DNA of 64,000 nucleotides, from positions 6,123,494 to 6,187,493 of the forward strand of contig JABAKD010000019.1 of assembly GCA_012845835.1 (NCBI GenBank), read 5' to 3'. The notes under the pieces were generated by a model. That model searched no databases. It was not told where the DNA came from and saw nothing but the letters and a program-made list of their open reading frames with translations. The DNA is from Undaria pinnatifida. Taxonomy: Eukaryota; Sar; Phaeophyceae; Laminariales; Alariaceae. Each line of letters starts with the position of its first letter. Within the stretch, counting starts at the first letter, position 1. Below, piece after piece: positions 1 through 10,393 of the stretch. The position numbers and the translations under genes are program-made.

Positions 1-485
1 CATATAACGGTCCGGCGGGGCGACCGAGGAATCCCTCGGCCCCACGGTCGTCAACAAAAACTTTCGTCGTCACGTTACCCCGTTACCCCATTAGGTTTGA
101 GGCACTGGCGTGACTCGCCCCCCCCCCCGCCCCCCCTCGTTGCCCCTTACGTCTTTGCTATGGGACGCTTGGGCGTCTACTCGTGGGATCTGCCTTTGGG
201 TGTTGCTTCCCACCACCGGGGATGGCCGGGCATATTAGCATATGGCAGAGTGCAACGCGCACGCGGTGATTCTCGTCCCGCATACAAAAACGTATTGGTT
301 TCCGCAGGCGAAACAGGCCACGGTCCGATCTAGGGTTGTAGCCAGGAGGGGTCAAGAGGGTGTATTCCAGTGGCCTAGTCAGGACGGCACCCTTAAAAAG
401 TGGCGGTACCCTAGGTGGCCCATGGTAGCATACTAGGTGGATTTCCGCTGCGGCTGAATGTTAATTTCCATTTCTGCGTTATTCG

Positions 486-713
486 TTGTCTGTTGGGTGT
501 CGGTACTGGTTTGTGCAGAGTGCCTCGCGACATCTCGGGGGGGGGAGGCCGTTCTCACGGGCACCTAGCCGAGTCGGGATCTTCATGCGGCAAGAGCTCT
601 GCACTAAGTGTTACTCGTCGAACGTGCTGCAGTTTAACTTTTGTTGGCATTGCGGCACACCTCCGTACCGTGGACCACCGGTCCCGCGGGATCCGAGGGT
701 ACCACCGGTCTAG
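486..713 (+). CDS. Short reading frame with a zinc-ribbon-like motif, part of the recombinase element
   Basis: This is a 75-codon frame. Its middle (about residues 38-62) has two CxxC pairs in the order C-T-K-C ... C-W-H-C-G, separated by about a dozen residues, followed by a Pro/Arg-rich tail. That spacing is typical of a small zinc ribbon, which usually binds DNA or protein. It lies directly upstream of the recombinase and in the same register, so it probably belongs to the same element as an N-terminal or accessory module. I cannot assign a family from this length. Confidence 0.45.
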   Translation: MSVGCRYWFVQSASRHLGGGRPFSRAPSRVGIFMRQELCTKCYSSNVLQFNFCWHCGTPPYRGPPVPRDPRVPPV

Positions 714-746
714 ATTGATCTGGATAAACTGCGGGCCCGTCGCGAC

Positions 747-1925
747 GTGGTGCTAGCAGGTATGGCGCAACAACCCGGGCAACAACGGAAGTGCAAGGTA
801 GCCGATGATTTCGATGCATTCCTCCGCGCTTATTCGGCTGGGCTTCACGGGCGGGAATCTGGGATCGATCACGATGTGTTTGCTTGGTGTTGCTACCTTG
901 ACTCACACGGGAAGGGTACCACTTGGGTGCACGACGTGTCATGCTCCAACGTTGGCTCCAACACCGCCGACGACTGCCCGGCTGCTACGAACTGCGCACA
1001 ACGATATGCGGCCAATTCTCTCGACAAAGGCAAAGTATCTAAGTCAAAAATGGCCTACCGGGAGCAGCTCGGCAGGGGGGAGGATTGGGACCCGGTTGGG
1101 AAGCTCGGTAACCCTTGCTCGAGTCAGCTGGTCAACGCCTACCTCTCGTACGTTAGTGTAGAGCAGAAGCGGGTAGGAGTCCCGGTTAACCAAGCGAACC
1201 CCACGTTAGCGCACGTGTTGGCCGAGTTACGGGAAGACATGCGATCATGGGCGCAGCTCGTGGAGTCTTTGGCTCAGCGAATTGCTATCACTAGGGACAT
1301 CGCCTTGTATTCTCTAGCATATGCTTCTATGAGGCGGGGGCACGACCTGTCCTTCACTAAAAGATCACAGGCTCTGCGCCTTCCACAGTCTAGGGGGCTG
1401 GTAGTTAACTTTCAATTGGGAAAGACGTTGAGAAAGTCTAGCGAGGCAGTCGTGGTGTTGGCGGACAACGAATGCGCTCAAATTTGTGAGTTCCAGGGGG
1501 TCACGGAATACATTTCGGCAGCGTATAGTGTCGATTGGGACCTCGCCAAAGGACATTTGTTTCCGGTAGTTTTGCCAGGTGGGGGTCGGGGAGACGTCGC
1601 GCTGACTGCACCGCGCATGGTCACAGCGCTGCAGGGGCGCCTGCGAGCGGCCGGGCTGCCCAGTAAGTTAACAATGCATTCATTTCGCTCAGGCGGCTCC
1701 CTGAGTAAGTCGCTAGCAGGAACCCCAATGGACGAGATCATGCACATGGGCGGCTGGAAGACGGAGAGCATGGCACGATACTATCTTGGGTCTACCATTA
1801 GTACGAGGGTAGCAGGGGCTAAGCTGCAACGGGAGCAGGCTTGTGCCGATGCCTCCGGCTTGCCACTGTCGCCGGCCTTCGCGGAAGATTTTGCTGCATG
1901 TTCGCCGAAGTTCCATTTTAAGTAA
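747..1925 (+). CDS. Tyrosine recombinase/integrase (DIRS/Ngaro- or Crypton-like)
   Basis: This 392-aa frame has a C-terminal catalytic domain of the tyrosine recombinase superfamily. The visible signature parts are the first catalytic Arg in the R-R-G-H-D segment (residues 196-200), the H-S-F-R box (311-314), the G-G-W segment (335-337, where the family carries His or Trp) and a Tyr-Tyr pair (345-346) that supplies the nucleophile. Known family members cut and rejoin DNA through a 3'-phosphotyrosine and integrate circular intermediates. The N-terminal 180 residues would be the core-binding domain but show no clear motif. The frame is intact over its whole length. The direct repeats immediately downstream support its role as the integrase of a transposable element and not as a host enzyme. 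Confidence 0.8.
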   Translation: MVLAGMAQQPGQQRKCKVADDFDAFLRAYSAGLHGRESGIDHDVFAWCCYLDSHGKGTTWVHDVSCSNVGSNTADDCPAATNCAQRYAANSLDKGKVSKSKMAYREQLGRGEDWDPVGKLGNPCSSQLVNAYLSYVSVEQKRVGVPVNQANPTLAHVLAELREDMRSWAQLVESLAQRIAITRDIALYSLAYASMRRGHDLSFTKRSQALRLPQSRGLVVNFQLGKTLRKSSEAVVVLADNECAQICEFQGVTEYISAAYSVDWDLAKGHLFPVVLPGGGRGDVALTAPRMVTALQGRLRAAGLPSKLTMHSFRSGGSLSKSLAGTPMDEIMHMGGWKTESMARYYLGSTISTRVAGAKLQREQACADASGLPLSPAFAEDFAACSPKFHFK

Positions 1926-2002
1926 TGTAAGTGTGGGTGGGTTGAGGTAACATGGCTCCAGGCTGGTGGTCAGAAAAGAGAGAAGTTCGGGTGGAACCAC
2001 CG

Positions 2003-2442
2003 GCGGGAGCAGAAGGCCTCATCCAACCCAATACTTAAATGAAATGATCGGTAACAGAGTTAAAGAATACCGCAGTAATATTGCCAACCAATTTCAGGTT
2101 CTCACGGTGGGCACAAAAGTTGGAACCATATGTTTGCTACCAATTACTAGGACTGTCTATGAAGCGAGCTCACTCGTGTTATAGTCCCCGAAATCCTCGA
2201 CGAAATACCAGCGAGGAGCGGAAAAAGTTAAGACAATCCCACCCTCCCTACACTGGGTATTCTTTAACAGTTGTGTTCATTTCCCTCAGGAAATACTGCT
2301 GCGCTGAGGGCACTTCGACCGAAGGCACCCTCAGCGCGGGTGGAGTATCCACAGGTGAGGACCTTCTGCGGGAGCAGGAGGCCTCATCCAACCCAATACT
2401 TGAATGAAATGATCGGTAACAGAGTTAAAGAATACCGCAGTA
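2003..2442 (+). repeat. 75-bp direct repeat pair flanking a 290-bp segment (possible B1-A2-B2 end)
   Basis: Bases 2003-2077 and 2368-2442 are nearly identical, beginning GCGGGAGCAG and ending ACCGCAGTA, with only about two differences by eye. The segment between them (2078-2367) contains a hairpin around 2300-2336 with arms GCGCTGAGGG and CCCTCAGCGC. Split direct repeats placed after the recombinase gene are the hallmark of Ngaro/DIRS-type ends. If that reading is right, the 2078-2367 segment should recur at the left end of the element, outside this window. Confidence 0.6.
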
Positions 2443-2695
2443 TTTTGTAGCAGGTGCTGTCTGGTTGTTTTTGCTTGCGACAGTGCCTGACTTACTCACA
2501 GTTTTATTTTAAATAATTTCTTGGTCGCATCTATGCATGGTTTGCAGTTTAACAACTGCAATCACATAGCCTACCCTATGTGACCATGCGTCACTCACAG
2601 TTGAATTCAAGCACTGCAACCGACCTTGCACCCCCCCTTTTTTTGTTGCATGTGCTACTCATCTTTGGATAACGCACGGAGGCAGCAAAACAATA
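2443..2695. other. Spacer with no recognised feature
   Basis: AT-rich sequence with short homopolymers between the recombinase element and the first TRIM-like element. No coding or repeat signal was seen. Confidence 0.5.
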
Positions 2696-3076
2696 TGTTA
2701 TAAGGCTTAGTGTGGGTAAGCTATAGGTTAACCTTTTGCAAGTGGTCAAACGGACTAATACCCCACTACCAGGTAATACCTTAACAAATGGCGTCGTCGA
2801 CAGACCATGGGTTTTTGGGTCGTGGGTTCGATCCCCACCATCCACAATAATAAACTTTTCAGATTTGTCCCATGTCGAACTTGAAAAACACTCTCTCCGG
2901 TATACCCAGGGGTTGAAACGGCTTGGATGTATTGACAGGTCCACCGGTATATCCGGCCGACCTGCTATCCCGCCGTTTCGGGGGGGGGAGAGTGTTATAA
3001 GGCTTAGTTTGGGTAAGCTATTGGTTAACCTTTTGCAATTGGTCTAAAGGACTAATACCCCACTAATTCCTTAACA
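2696..3076 (+). mobile_element. TRIM-like miniature LTR element, copy 1, with a tRNA-like internal segment
   Basis: Near-identical terminal direct repeats (2696-2786 and 2993-3076) begin TGTTA and end TAACA. A G-rich polypurine run sits just before the right repeat. The internal part is only about 205 bp and non-coding. It includes a T-arm/B-box-like piece (GTGGGTTCGATCCCCAC near 2822-2838). The left repeat has an A-box-like stretch (AGTGGTCAAACGG). Direct terminal repeats with TG..CA ends and a polypurine run fit a terminal-repeat retrotransposon in miniature. The tRNA-like boxes also allow a SINE-like origin. Further copies in this window are at 11780, 12123, 29784 and 37352. Confidence 0.7.
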
Positions 3077-3397
3077 ATACCTGTTTTTTCTGATGAGGGT
3101 TATATTGGTCTGTTTTTAGTAGCGAACACGAATAATATAACCACCCATACAAATTCTTTTTGTTGTATAGCCACGGACATGACCCACCGTACTTTTACGC
3201 CCCACGTCATCCCGCCGCCGTAACATTGGTACTGGTACATAAGAGTAGGAGAGCGAAAAAGAGCACGACAAGCGACACGCCCTACGGTAGAGATTCACGC
3301 TCTCCTTTCCCAGGCTCCTTACTTGAGGGAGCCCTATGCCTCTCCCGACAAATTAAGTGATTTTTGGGGAGATGTAAGTTCTTCCCGATCAACAATC

Positions 3398-3540
3398 CCA
3401 TGGCCTAAGTATACAACCAAGTAAAGCTCAATAACGAACGACATTATTTCGACAATTTGGGTTAATAAGGAGAGCCCTCCGTCGTTCAGAAAATGTTTCA
3501 GCAAAAACAACGCCCCTCTTTATCATAGCCCTCGTCAAGA
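3398..3540 (-). repeat. Dispersed repeat family R1, decayed copy
   Basis: The segment reads CCATGGCCTAAGTATACAA, then an A-rich stretch, a GACAATTTGGGTTAA block and a CGTTCAGAAAA block. The same blocks in the same order occur at 33945-34125, and inverted at 25420, 37841, 39253 and 43549. It is non-coding and its ends are not defined. Confidence 0.5.
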
Positions 3541-3939
3541 AATCTCTCCAGCTGGGCTACGGCGAAGAGGATTACCGAGGTGGATGCCCACTCGCTTCCT
3601 AGGCGTAAGACAACAAGGCTCATCACCTTCTCCAACCTGTCGGCGGTTGGTGGCACTACTGTGGCGGCGTTGCAGCGCAGCAGATGGCTTCTCAGGCAAG
3701 GCAGGACAGACGGGGAGGAGAGGAGGTGGAAGTTGTGTGCTCACCCTGGACATAAAAAAGAAGACGTGCAACTAAGCCCATCGTGAGCTGGGTGATCGCA
3801 AAGAGGGCGGCGGCGATGGCAGACAGTATATGATAGAGGTTGAGAAGCGGAGGGAGCAGGTCGCGGTAGAAGGTGGTGGTAAATCGGCACAAAACCGTTT
3901 AGCTTGGGGTGATGTACGTATCGTTGCTACGTGCTCTGG
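3541..3939. other. Possible short coding fragment, unassigned
   Basis: Open frames of 60-80 codons overlap here on both strands (for example 3580-3786 +, 3535-3771 -). None has a recognisable motif, and the sequence has no close counterpart elsewhere in the window. I cannot tell an isolated exon from chance. Confidence 0.2.
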
Positions 3940-4285
3940 CGAACTGTGTTTCTTTTTGCTCAGCCCTTCTATTATCTTCGCACTCTTTTCTTTTCCTTCT
4001 CCCTCCCTAGTCGTAACTCATTTGTCACTAAGCCGGCTCTTCTCCTCCCTCCCACTAGGGCATGTGCCTTCATTTTTATCGCGAGAATACTTCAGCCCTT
4101 TCTTCCCTCATCGACTCGCTTCAATTTGCGCTTACCCACGCTGCCAGGCGCTCACAGTGATTCGTTTGCTTCTTGTTTTCGCCGTTGAACTCGAAGGTGC
4201 GACCCACGTGGGATTTTAACTCGAGGACCAACTCTACTAAAAATAGCAGCATTCGAGGGCAACCACTATTCTAGACTACCGGGGC
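3940..4285 (-). repeat. Decayed tRNA-derived SINE
   Basis: Read on the - strand, the outer 90 bases (about 4185-4285) resemble a tRNA, with an A-box-like TAGTCTAGAATAGTGG and a B-box-like GAGTTAAAATCCC. The body has the same kind of segments as the SINE copies at 34583, 42490 and 55893 (a GCGATAAAAATGAAGG-type stretch, then pyrimidine runs). It is the most diverged of the four. Confidence 0.4.
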
Positions 4286-5597
4286 GACCGGCTATATATA
4301 GTAGTGGTCCCTCGATTGCGCCCGTTGATGAGTACAGTGCCGGCCGCCCGCTACGTATTGCTCCAGTGAAGTCGCTTGCCACACATAGGCGGCATACTTT
4401 GCCACGTTCTCAAACATCAAATATATATGCGAGTTAAGGCCACGGGGGGACTCAAGCGTCCCCTGGTCCCCAGTTTTCCGGTTACCCTAATATCGAGATG
4501 TTTTATCGGACCAACAGTAAAAAACATGGCTAGGCTAACACGCTGCTGTTATGGAGTGCAAGCAGGTCACCCCTCATCGCCACTGCCCCGCTTTGCCGTG
4601 CTTTGCCCTGCTTTGCCCTGCCCTCTTCTGTTCTACTTGTTTCTTGGCGTCCCTTTAGTAGAATATAATGCGAGCCTTGAGTTTAACCAGCGAGCGATGA
4701 GGAGATATTAATAAAGACACCGGAACCATGAGGAGAACGCTTCCCAACACCGACAAAACCCAACATCCCCCACGGGATCATCTCTTGACACTGCGTTTAG
4801 AACTTCGCCTGGTTCGTGGCTTAGGGTGAAGCACCACCAGGGTCAAGAGTGATTCATCCGCAGATGCTATGGGTCTCTTCAGGTCGGGTTCCCTCTGGTT
4901 CTCAACCGTGGTCCACACCTCAACTTTGAGGCGCTGCAGTCATCGACATTTGGGGTACACAAAACGAGACAACAAGCGATCCCCAACTGAACGAGTGCAC
5001 TTCACTAGCGGGCAGCTACAGGTCCCCTCAAGCAACCACGGCCCGCGAAATTGGGGGACGCTCCTGGTGAGATGTATGATGAAATCGGGTGCGCCAGGCA
5101 GCAGTCGCAGGTAGCCAGCGACTCACGATATGTTTTCGCGATTTCGAACTTGCGAGGAGCCAGCAACACCAAAAAAAGCTCCCAAAATCGCTGGAATATT
5201 TTAATTCACGCGCGGGAGCCTAATACGATGGGCACATCCACCGATGAAAAAACGGTTTTCACCAAACTCTTGCTGCGCCCCAGGTGGATGACATAACTCT
5301 TGTTGTCGTCGTCGGAGAAAAACTAAAGGCAAACAAAATTTCATTCCCGTGAGGGGTAGGAAGTTATGGAGCCTAAAAAGGGGCTAAAAAACACCTGAAA
5401 AGCTCTGTATTGTTGGATCTATGCAGCATTTATTCTAATCTTTCGAAATAAGGACCTTTTGTTCGCAGGTGCCGTACTCTATTTTCAAGTGGCTTTATAT
5501 GTACGCGAAATGCTTCCACACGAGCTCCTACCCAAATATTCCTGTGGGATCCCCCGTGACCACAAGGTAATCACAACAAAATAAAAACAATTATATG
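4286..5597. other. Intergenic, nothing recognised
   Basis: There is a short run of TTTGCCCTGC-like tandem repeats near 4590-4625. Small open frames at 4376-4711 and 4869-5114 have no family signature. No repeat shared with the rest of the window was noticed. Confidence 0.4.
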
Positions 5598-5869
5598 TGT
5601 ACCGACGTGCGCGACCGCGGGCACGGTGGTATCGGCTCCGAGGACTTCCTCTCGTAGGCTCGGAGTGCGGTTGTCCACAATGCAATAGTTCGTTCGTTAT
5701 CACACGGGGGAGTGACATGCCATCGGCCATGGACCTTCCCGCTTGTATATCAAGATCTCAAGAGCTCACAAGAAATGCCAGTAGTGACAATTGAACTCCC
5801 TGACAAACTGTATCCAAGCATTCTATGTACGGTAAAAGGCCCAAAGATACGACCACAGCGAGCGGTACA
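5598..5869 (-). repeat. 3' LTR of copy 1 gag-protease-chromodomain element
   Basis: This 272-bp sequence has inverted TGTACC/GGTACA ends and matches 9244-9529 and the LTRs of the element at 49544-53188. A G/T-rich polypurine-type tract follows on the + strand side at 5870-5890, as expected at the 3' LTR boundary. Confidence 0.8.
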
Positions 5870-6009
5870 GCACCCTCCCAAAAGCCCATCTCGGTCTACC
5901 AACCATAAGTTGGCCCAGACCGAGTAGCTTCGATCAACGTAGCTGTCCGTACGTTGGGCAATGGTCAAACCCAACGAATCGTGGTCAGTGTCACCACGAC
6001 GTAAGATCT

Positions 6010-6255
6010 GTTCGTAGAGTCCAAGCCTGGGTGCCCTGACCGCCTCGCCGTATGACGAGTCCGCCAGGCGAATTCCACCGACTTCATATTTCCGCTTTTT
6101 TTGGGAAAATAAAAAAGGAAATAACGTCTGGAGACTCTGAATCTCCCGTCCTGACCCGCGACATATATTTTGTTGGTTATATAGTCTAGCACTACCCACT
6201 GGCCCACGCAGTCTCTGTGACTACGTGGGCCAGTGGGTAGTGCTATATAACCAAC
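6010..6255. mobile_element. 246-bp nested insertion with a long hairpin and AGATCT target duplication
   Basis: Compared with the sister element at 49544-53188, this block is an extra sequence flanked by AGATCT on both sides (6004-6009 and 6256-6261). One end is a near-perfect hairpin (6170-6208 against 6224-6257) with arms containing CACTACCCACTGGCCCACG and a loop of about 15 bases. The ends are not clean terminal inverted repeats of the whole insert, so the class (MITE, retroposon or other) is open. Confidence 0.65.
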
Positions 6256-9243
6256 AAGATCTGCCACGTTTACTGACCGTGAACAATGATTGTTCAGCAG
6301 CCGCGTCATCACTAATGAATTTTCGAGCAAACCACGCACCATGCGTCACACCTCCAATTGCGCATGCAACTTACCGAAATCTAGACCACACATGGAATGT
6401 GTATTTCAGTACAACAGTCACCCGTAAAACGGAAACATCAACCCGGGACATGCTCTGTCCACACACAGCCTCGGCGATGAACCGCCAGCTGTGACTGCGT
6501 TAGGAGTTACCAGCGCCCTGCGCAAAAACTCCAAGTCAGAGAAGTAGAAACTCAAAATTCAGACGAAACAGAAAATCAGCAACTCAGAATCCGGGATCCC
6601 CCCCAAACTACAACATGATCAAAAACGCAGTCCATACCGCTGTACGAGTCCCCGCTTCTGATCCGTCTTCAGCCGAAGAGCCTTGAGCTCTTTTCGCAGC
6701 ACGGCCATCGCGCCATCAAATCGCGCGACGCCGGCTCCCGGGTGCTTTCCGCCTCCTCCGGCCCTTCCCAGGCCACCTTGACGACAACCTCGTCGTCACC
6801 ACCGAGCGGCAGTTGGGGCAAGACTTTGCCGAACTCCACGGCAGGCGATTACGTTTAGGTGGGGGCTTCGCCTGCACTAACCTTGCACCTGCATGAAGCC
6901 GGACCGCCACAGGCTTCTTGCGTGCAGGTGGGTCGCCCAACAACGCCCGACATAACACGTCAAGGTGCGTGCGAAAGACGATATCGCGCAGCATCTTTGC
7001 ACATTCCGGCGGGGAGGCATGGTCAGCAGCGGTGTCGACAGCCGTCTCCAACACGCCCGCACGATCCCGCAGTTCCACGTCGGAATCCTGGAATATCAAG
7101 GGTGGTTGAGACGGCAGCGTCAGTGTGACCTCATTGTCCACGCCGCCTGGCGTCGTCGCCCGGCACGAACGCTGTGACAGTCATCGCCGCTTGCAGCACA
7201 GCACCATTGTTGGACTCGCCCACAGAACGAACTGTAAGCTCCATCCAAGCGCCATCTTGACGCCCTTGCGCCTTCAGTATTGAGGCCTTGAGCTGCGCCA
7301 TGACGTCGATGCCGAGATTTTCTCTCAGCGTCTTCTGCCCGATGATGACCACATCGCCTCCCTCCCCCAGGGAGCACGATACACTGCATGGTACATCGGA
7401 CTGGTCCCCATGGTGTTGCGATCTTTAAGTGGAATGGACACGATTGCGTTTCAATATCACACTCCTGGCCCAACGACGTCACCACACGAGCATGCCCAAT
7501 AAACGCCTGCGTCAACGCGGTTTGCGCCATCCCCGGCTGTCACCGCAGGGCCTGTGCCAGCCCCTCCGACATTGCTGTGATGCTTGGAACAGAATCCATG
7601 AGCACGTTGACCTCAGCAGGGCTCTGCGGAAGCACCGAGAACGGCAAGGCGCCCCGCGAGACGATACGTCAGGTCCTCCACATGCGGTTCGTCCTCTACC
7701 GAATCCACGATCGTGTCACATTTCTGCCAGGCTGCACGTCCGCGACACGCGCGGAATAAAGGGTGCTGGAATATCCACGCCACTGTTGTGACGCGGTCGC
7801 CGGTGGCTGCACCGGAACGGAGTAAATAACTGGTGCTGCATTTTGTGGCCTAGCGCTTTGGGGAACCTGGTGCTCGTCTCGACGAGCCCACTGCTCACTA
7901 GCACCACCTTTCCCCCGCGGCACGCGAATGCACACGTAGTCGACATCCGTCTGCGTAGACGCTTCAGGCGCAGCAGGTTCGGTCTCCGTAGCCACCGCTT
8001 TTGAGGCGGGCTTGTACGCACTTGCTTCAGGGGTGGCAGACGCAGGGGCCAACCCGGTGGTCTTGCTCCGGGTATGTTGAGCAGGACCGTTTGTGGACTG
8101 CTGCTGCTGCTGCTGTATGGGGGTCTGGCCGTGGCTCTGGCCATGAACGACGCCTTTCCCTGCCTTACCCTGCTGGCTTTGGGGACAGTCTCACTGCTTG
8201 TGTCCCTGCATGCCACATACGAAACACTCGTTCTTGCCGGACCGACTGCTCTGCTTTCACACCGCCTTGGCACTCTCACGTAAGTCGTGATCGTCAGGAG
8301 CACTTTCCTGCGGCTTGGTCCCCGCAGCAGCCACCGACCTAGCGTCACGCCGCTTTGCCGTTTACCGACGTTCAGCATCGTTGGCCTCAATTAGACTACA
8401 GCTTGGTTCCGTTGCCGCTTGGCAATTATACTGAACAGTAGTGCATCAGGATCATACGTTACGAGATCGAAACGCATCTTCCTTTCCACCTTGAGGCAGA
8501 ACTCGAGTGGCTCAAATCCCGCCGTTATCGCCTTCACCGCAGCACCTTGCCATGCTTCTGCGTGTACTGCCGACCACCGGGCCTCACCACCTCCTTCGTC
8601 AGCCCGCTGTCAGCAAGGTATTTCCGCAGGGCACTTTCTTGCATGAACACCCTGATATCTACCAGCACGCTGGCATCCATCTTCAGCACACGGAATATCT
8701 GGCAGCAAAAACCCTCGTCACTTGTGTGCTGCATATCAACGCCAGCAAAAGTTTTGAGCCCTTTTGCATTAGCTCCTCCTCGGAGAGGTCGACCCAGGGC
8801 TTACCATCGTACAACTATCATTTGGGTCGCCAAATCTACCAGCTCTCGCCTCCTCGAGAGCACCCGGTCTCCTCCATCTTGGTTTGTGATATGCGCCTGC
8901 TGCTCGTACTCCGAGTACGCAACAAGAAATTCGCGTATGTCTTCGAAGGTACCAACATCACCACCCAATCTAGGTGATCTGTCTCCTCCTATCGTCACCT
9001 TGACTCCTCCTGGCTTCAGCCTGCCGCCGGCTCGGCCTCCACCTCTCCGGTTGCCCCAATTTGAAGAATGAACTCCGCCAGCGCCGTGCGCTTGCGCTCC
9101 TCCTCCTGCTGCTGTAGGGTCTTCCATTGCTTTCGGCTGGTGTCCCACACCAACACAGAAAACAGTGCTTTCTGGCCCTCGAAGCAAATTGGTCACGGTT
9201 TGGGCCGTAAGCAGAACTTACCCATTTTTGGATTCATTTGAAT

Positions 9244-9529
9244 TGCACTGACTCGCGCGACCGCGGGCACGGTGGTATGAGCTCCTAGGACTGTCCCTCG
9301 TAGGCTCGGAGTGTGTTTGTCCACAATGCAATATTTCGTTCGTTATCACACGGGGAAGTGACATGCCATCGGCCATGGATCTTCCCGTTTGTATCTCAAG
9401 ATCTCAAGAGCTCACAAGAAACGCCAATCAGTGACAATTGAACTCCCTGACAAATTGTACCCAGAACCATTCTATTACTAAGACTAGTATGTACGGTATA
9501 ATGCCCAACGATACGACCACAGCGGTACA
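9244..9529 (-). repeat. 5' LTR of copy 1 gag-protease-chromodomain element
   Basis: This 286-bp sequence is homologous to 5598-5869 and to the LTRs at 49544-49819 and 52929-53188. The inner end is more diverged than in the other three. Confidence 0.75.
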
Positions 9530-10179
9530 TCTTTAGACTACAGTATATGGTACGAGGTATTGATAGATTGCAGATTTAACCATCTCAAAAAAATATTAGA
9601 CTAGACTAGACTATAGTTTCATAGTGTTGACTAAACCGGTGGGGCGAGGTTGACACAAAGTCTGCGTTCTGCAGATGGACGAAAACTGGTACACAAACGA
9701 AAGTGTATGGAGCTTGAGCTTTTTTTACCCGGATCCCCAGGAGGATAAAAAAAAAAAAAAAAAAGTTTCGACGAAATACCGATCTTCCCAGATATGTGTG
9801 AGGAGATATTGAGCTGTAGAGGAGTAGACTAGAGGCGGTCTTTACGTACTTTATGGTGGAAAACATATATATTGTGGTATCCACACAATACGCACAACAA
9901 GAACGAATGCGCTTGCTTGTATAATACAGAGCAGGACAGAGCATCATCGGCACCGGGACCCGCACACACTCATCATCCATCCCATTTCTCGCCTGCTGCA
10001 GAGTATACCAGGTATATTCGGAACAACACACTCACTCATCATCCTTCCCATTTCTCGCCTGCTGCAGCGTCAAATATCACGCTGCCGCCTTAGCAGAGAC
10101 CGAGCCCCCTCCCAACAACACCTACCTACAATAATACGAGAGTTACCCTCTGAGCCTCTCCATCTTCTATTCAATAGCC
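9530..10179 (+). promoter_or_regulatory. Upstream region of gene A
   Basis: This is the space between the LTR element and the gene A start codon. It includes an A-run near 9751-9766, an AT-rich ACATATATATTG segment near 9867 and a 34-bp direct repeat pair (9968-10001 and 10034-10067, core CATTTCTCGCCTGCTGCAG) that ends about 110 bases before the ATG. The region from 10080 to the ATG is pyrimidine- and CA-rich, like a 5' untranslated leader. No certain promoter element can be named. Confidence 0.35.
9968..10067 (+). repeat. 34-bp direct repeat pair upstream of gene A
   Basis: ACTCATCATCC followed by CATTTCTCGCCTGCTGCAG occurs twice, 66 bases apart, with one difference between the copies. Its position just before the leader could make it regulatory, but that is inference only. 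Confidence 0.6.
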
Positions 10180-10393
10180 ATGAAGACTAAGACTCCAACC
10201 CCAAGCCGCACCAAGCGAGGCCTCGCGTCTGATGTCCTGCTAGGAGCGTCGTTCTTATCCTTGCGTGTTCTGTGGGGCGTAGACGGGCTGCTAGCGACTA
10301 AGACCACCGTCTACTCCGACCTGACGTGCGAGCTTTCGACCTTCACGGTGCTGACCTTTGGAGTGCCGGACGTATTGGATTCAGCGATATTTC
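10180..10393 (+). CDS. Gene A exon 1: signal peptide and start of mature protein
   Basis: Starts at the ATG in the context ATAGCCATGAAG and ends before a GTGAGT donor, phase 1. It encodes the signal peptide followed by G-V-D-G-L, a motif shared with gene B exon 1, then T-x-x-Y-x-D-x-x-C-E and F-G-V-P-D. The last base (C) joins AC of exon 2 to make His. Confidence 0.85.

Larger units (their letters stand above)
1..2442 (+). mobile_element. Tyrosine-recombinase transposable element, left end outside window
   Basis: This stretch holds a zinc-ribbon reading frame (486-713), a tyrosine recombinase (747-1925) and a 75-bp direct repeat after the recombinase (2003-2077 and 2368-2442). In DIRS/Ngaro-type elements a recombinase followed by a B1-A2-B2 arrangement is the usual 3' end, and the layout here fits that. 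No reverse transcriptase is visible in the 485 bases upstream, so a Crypton-like DNA element with a recombinase only is also possible. Bases 1-485 show no recognisable gene. They carry a C-rich run near 118-136. The outer boundary cannot be set because the window begins inside or next to the element. Confidence 0.6.
5598..9529 (-). mobile_element. LTR retroelement (Ty3/gypsy chromovirus-like), gag-protease-chromodomain type, copy 1
   Basis: On the - strand, LTRs (9244-9529 and 5598-5869) with TGTACC...GGTACA ends flank about 3.4 kb. Visible parts in order are gag (about 9200-8100), protease (about 7850-7150), a linker that normally precedes reverse transcriptase (about 7100-6850) and a chromodomain-like C-terminus (about 6850-6700). 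A polypurine stretch abuts the 3' LTR. No reverse transcriptase, RNase H or integrase part was found. It is a broken fossil with several interruptions and no obvious target duplication. A second element with the same part list lies at 49544-53188. An unrelated insertion sits inside its 3' region (6010-6255). The (CTG)n near 8101 is inside the gag part. Confidence 0.8.

Noticed and set aside
2738-2845. tRNA gene inside the TRIM-like element
   Set aside because: The A- and B-box-like pieces are about 85 bases apart and no acceptor stem pairs; the sequence recurs inside every TRIM-like copy.
7716-8390. 224-codon Arg/Ser-rich open frame on the - strand
   Set aside because: It overlaps the gag-protease part of the LTR element in a different frame and is a by-product of it.
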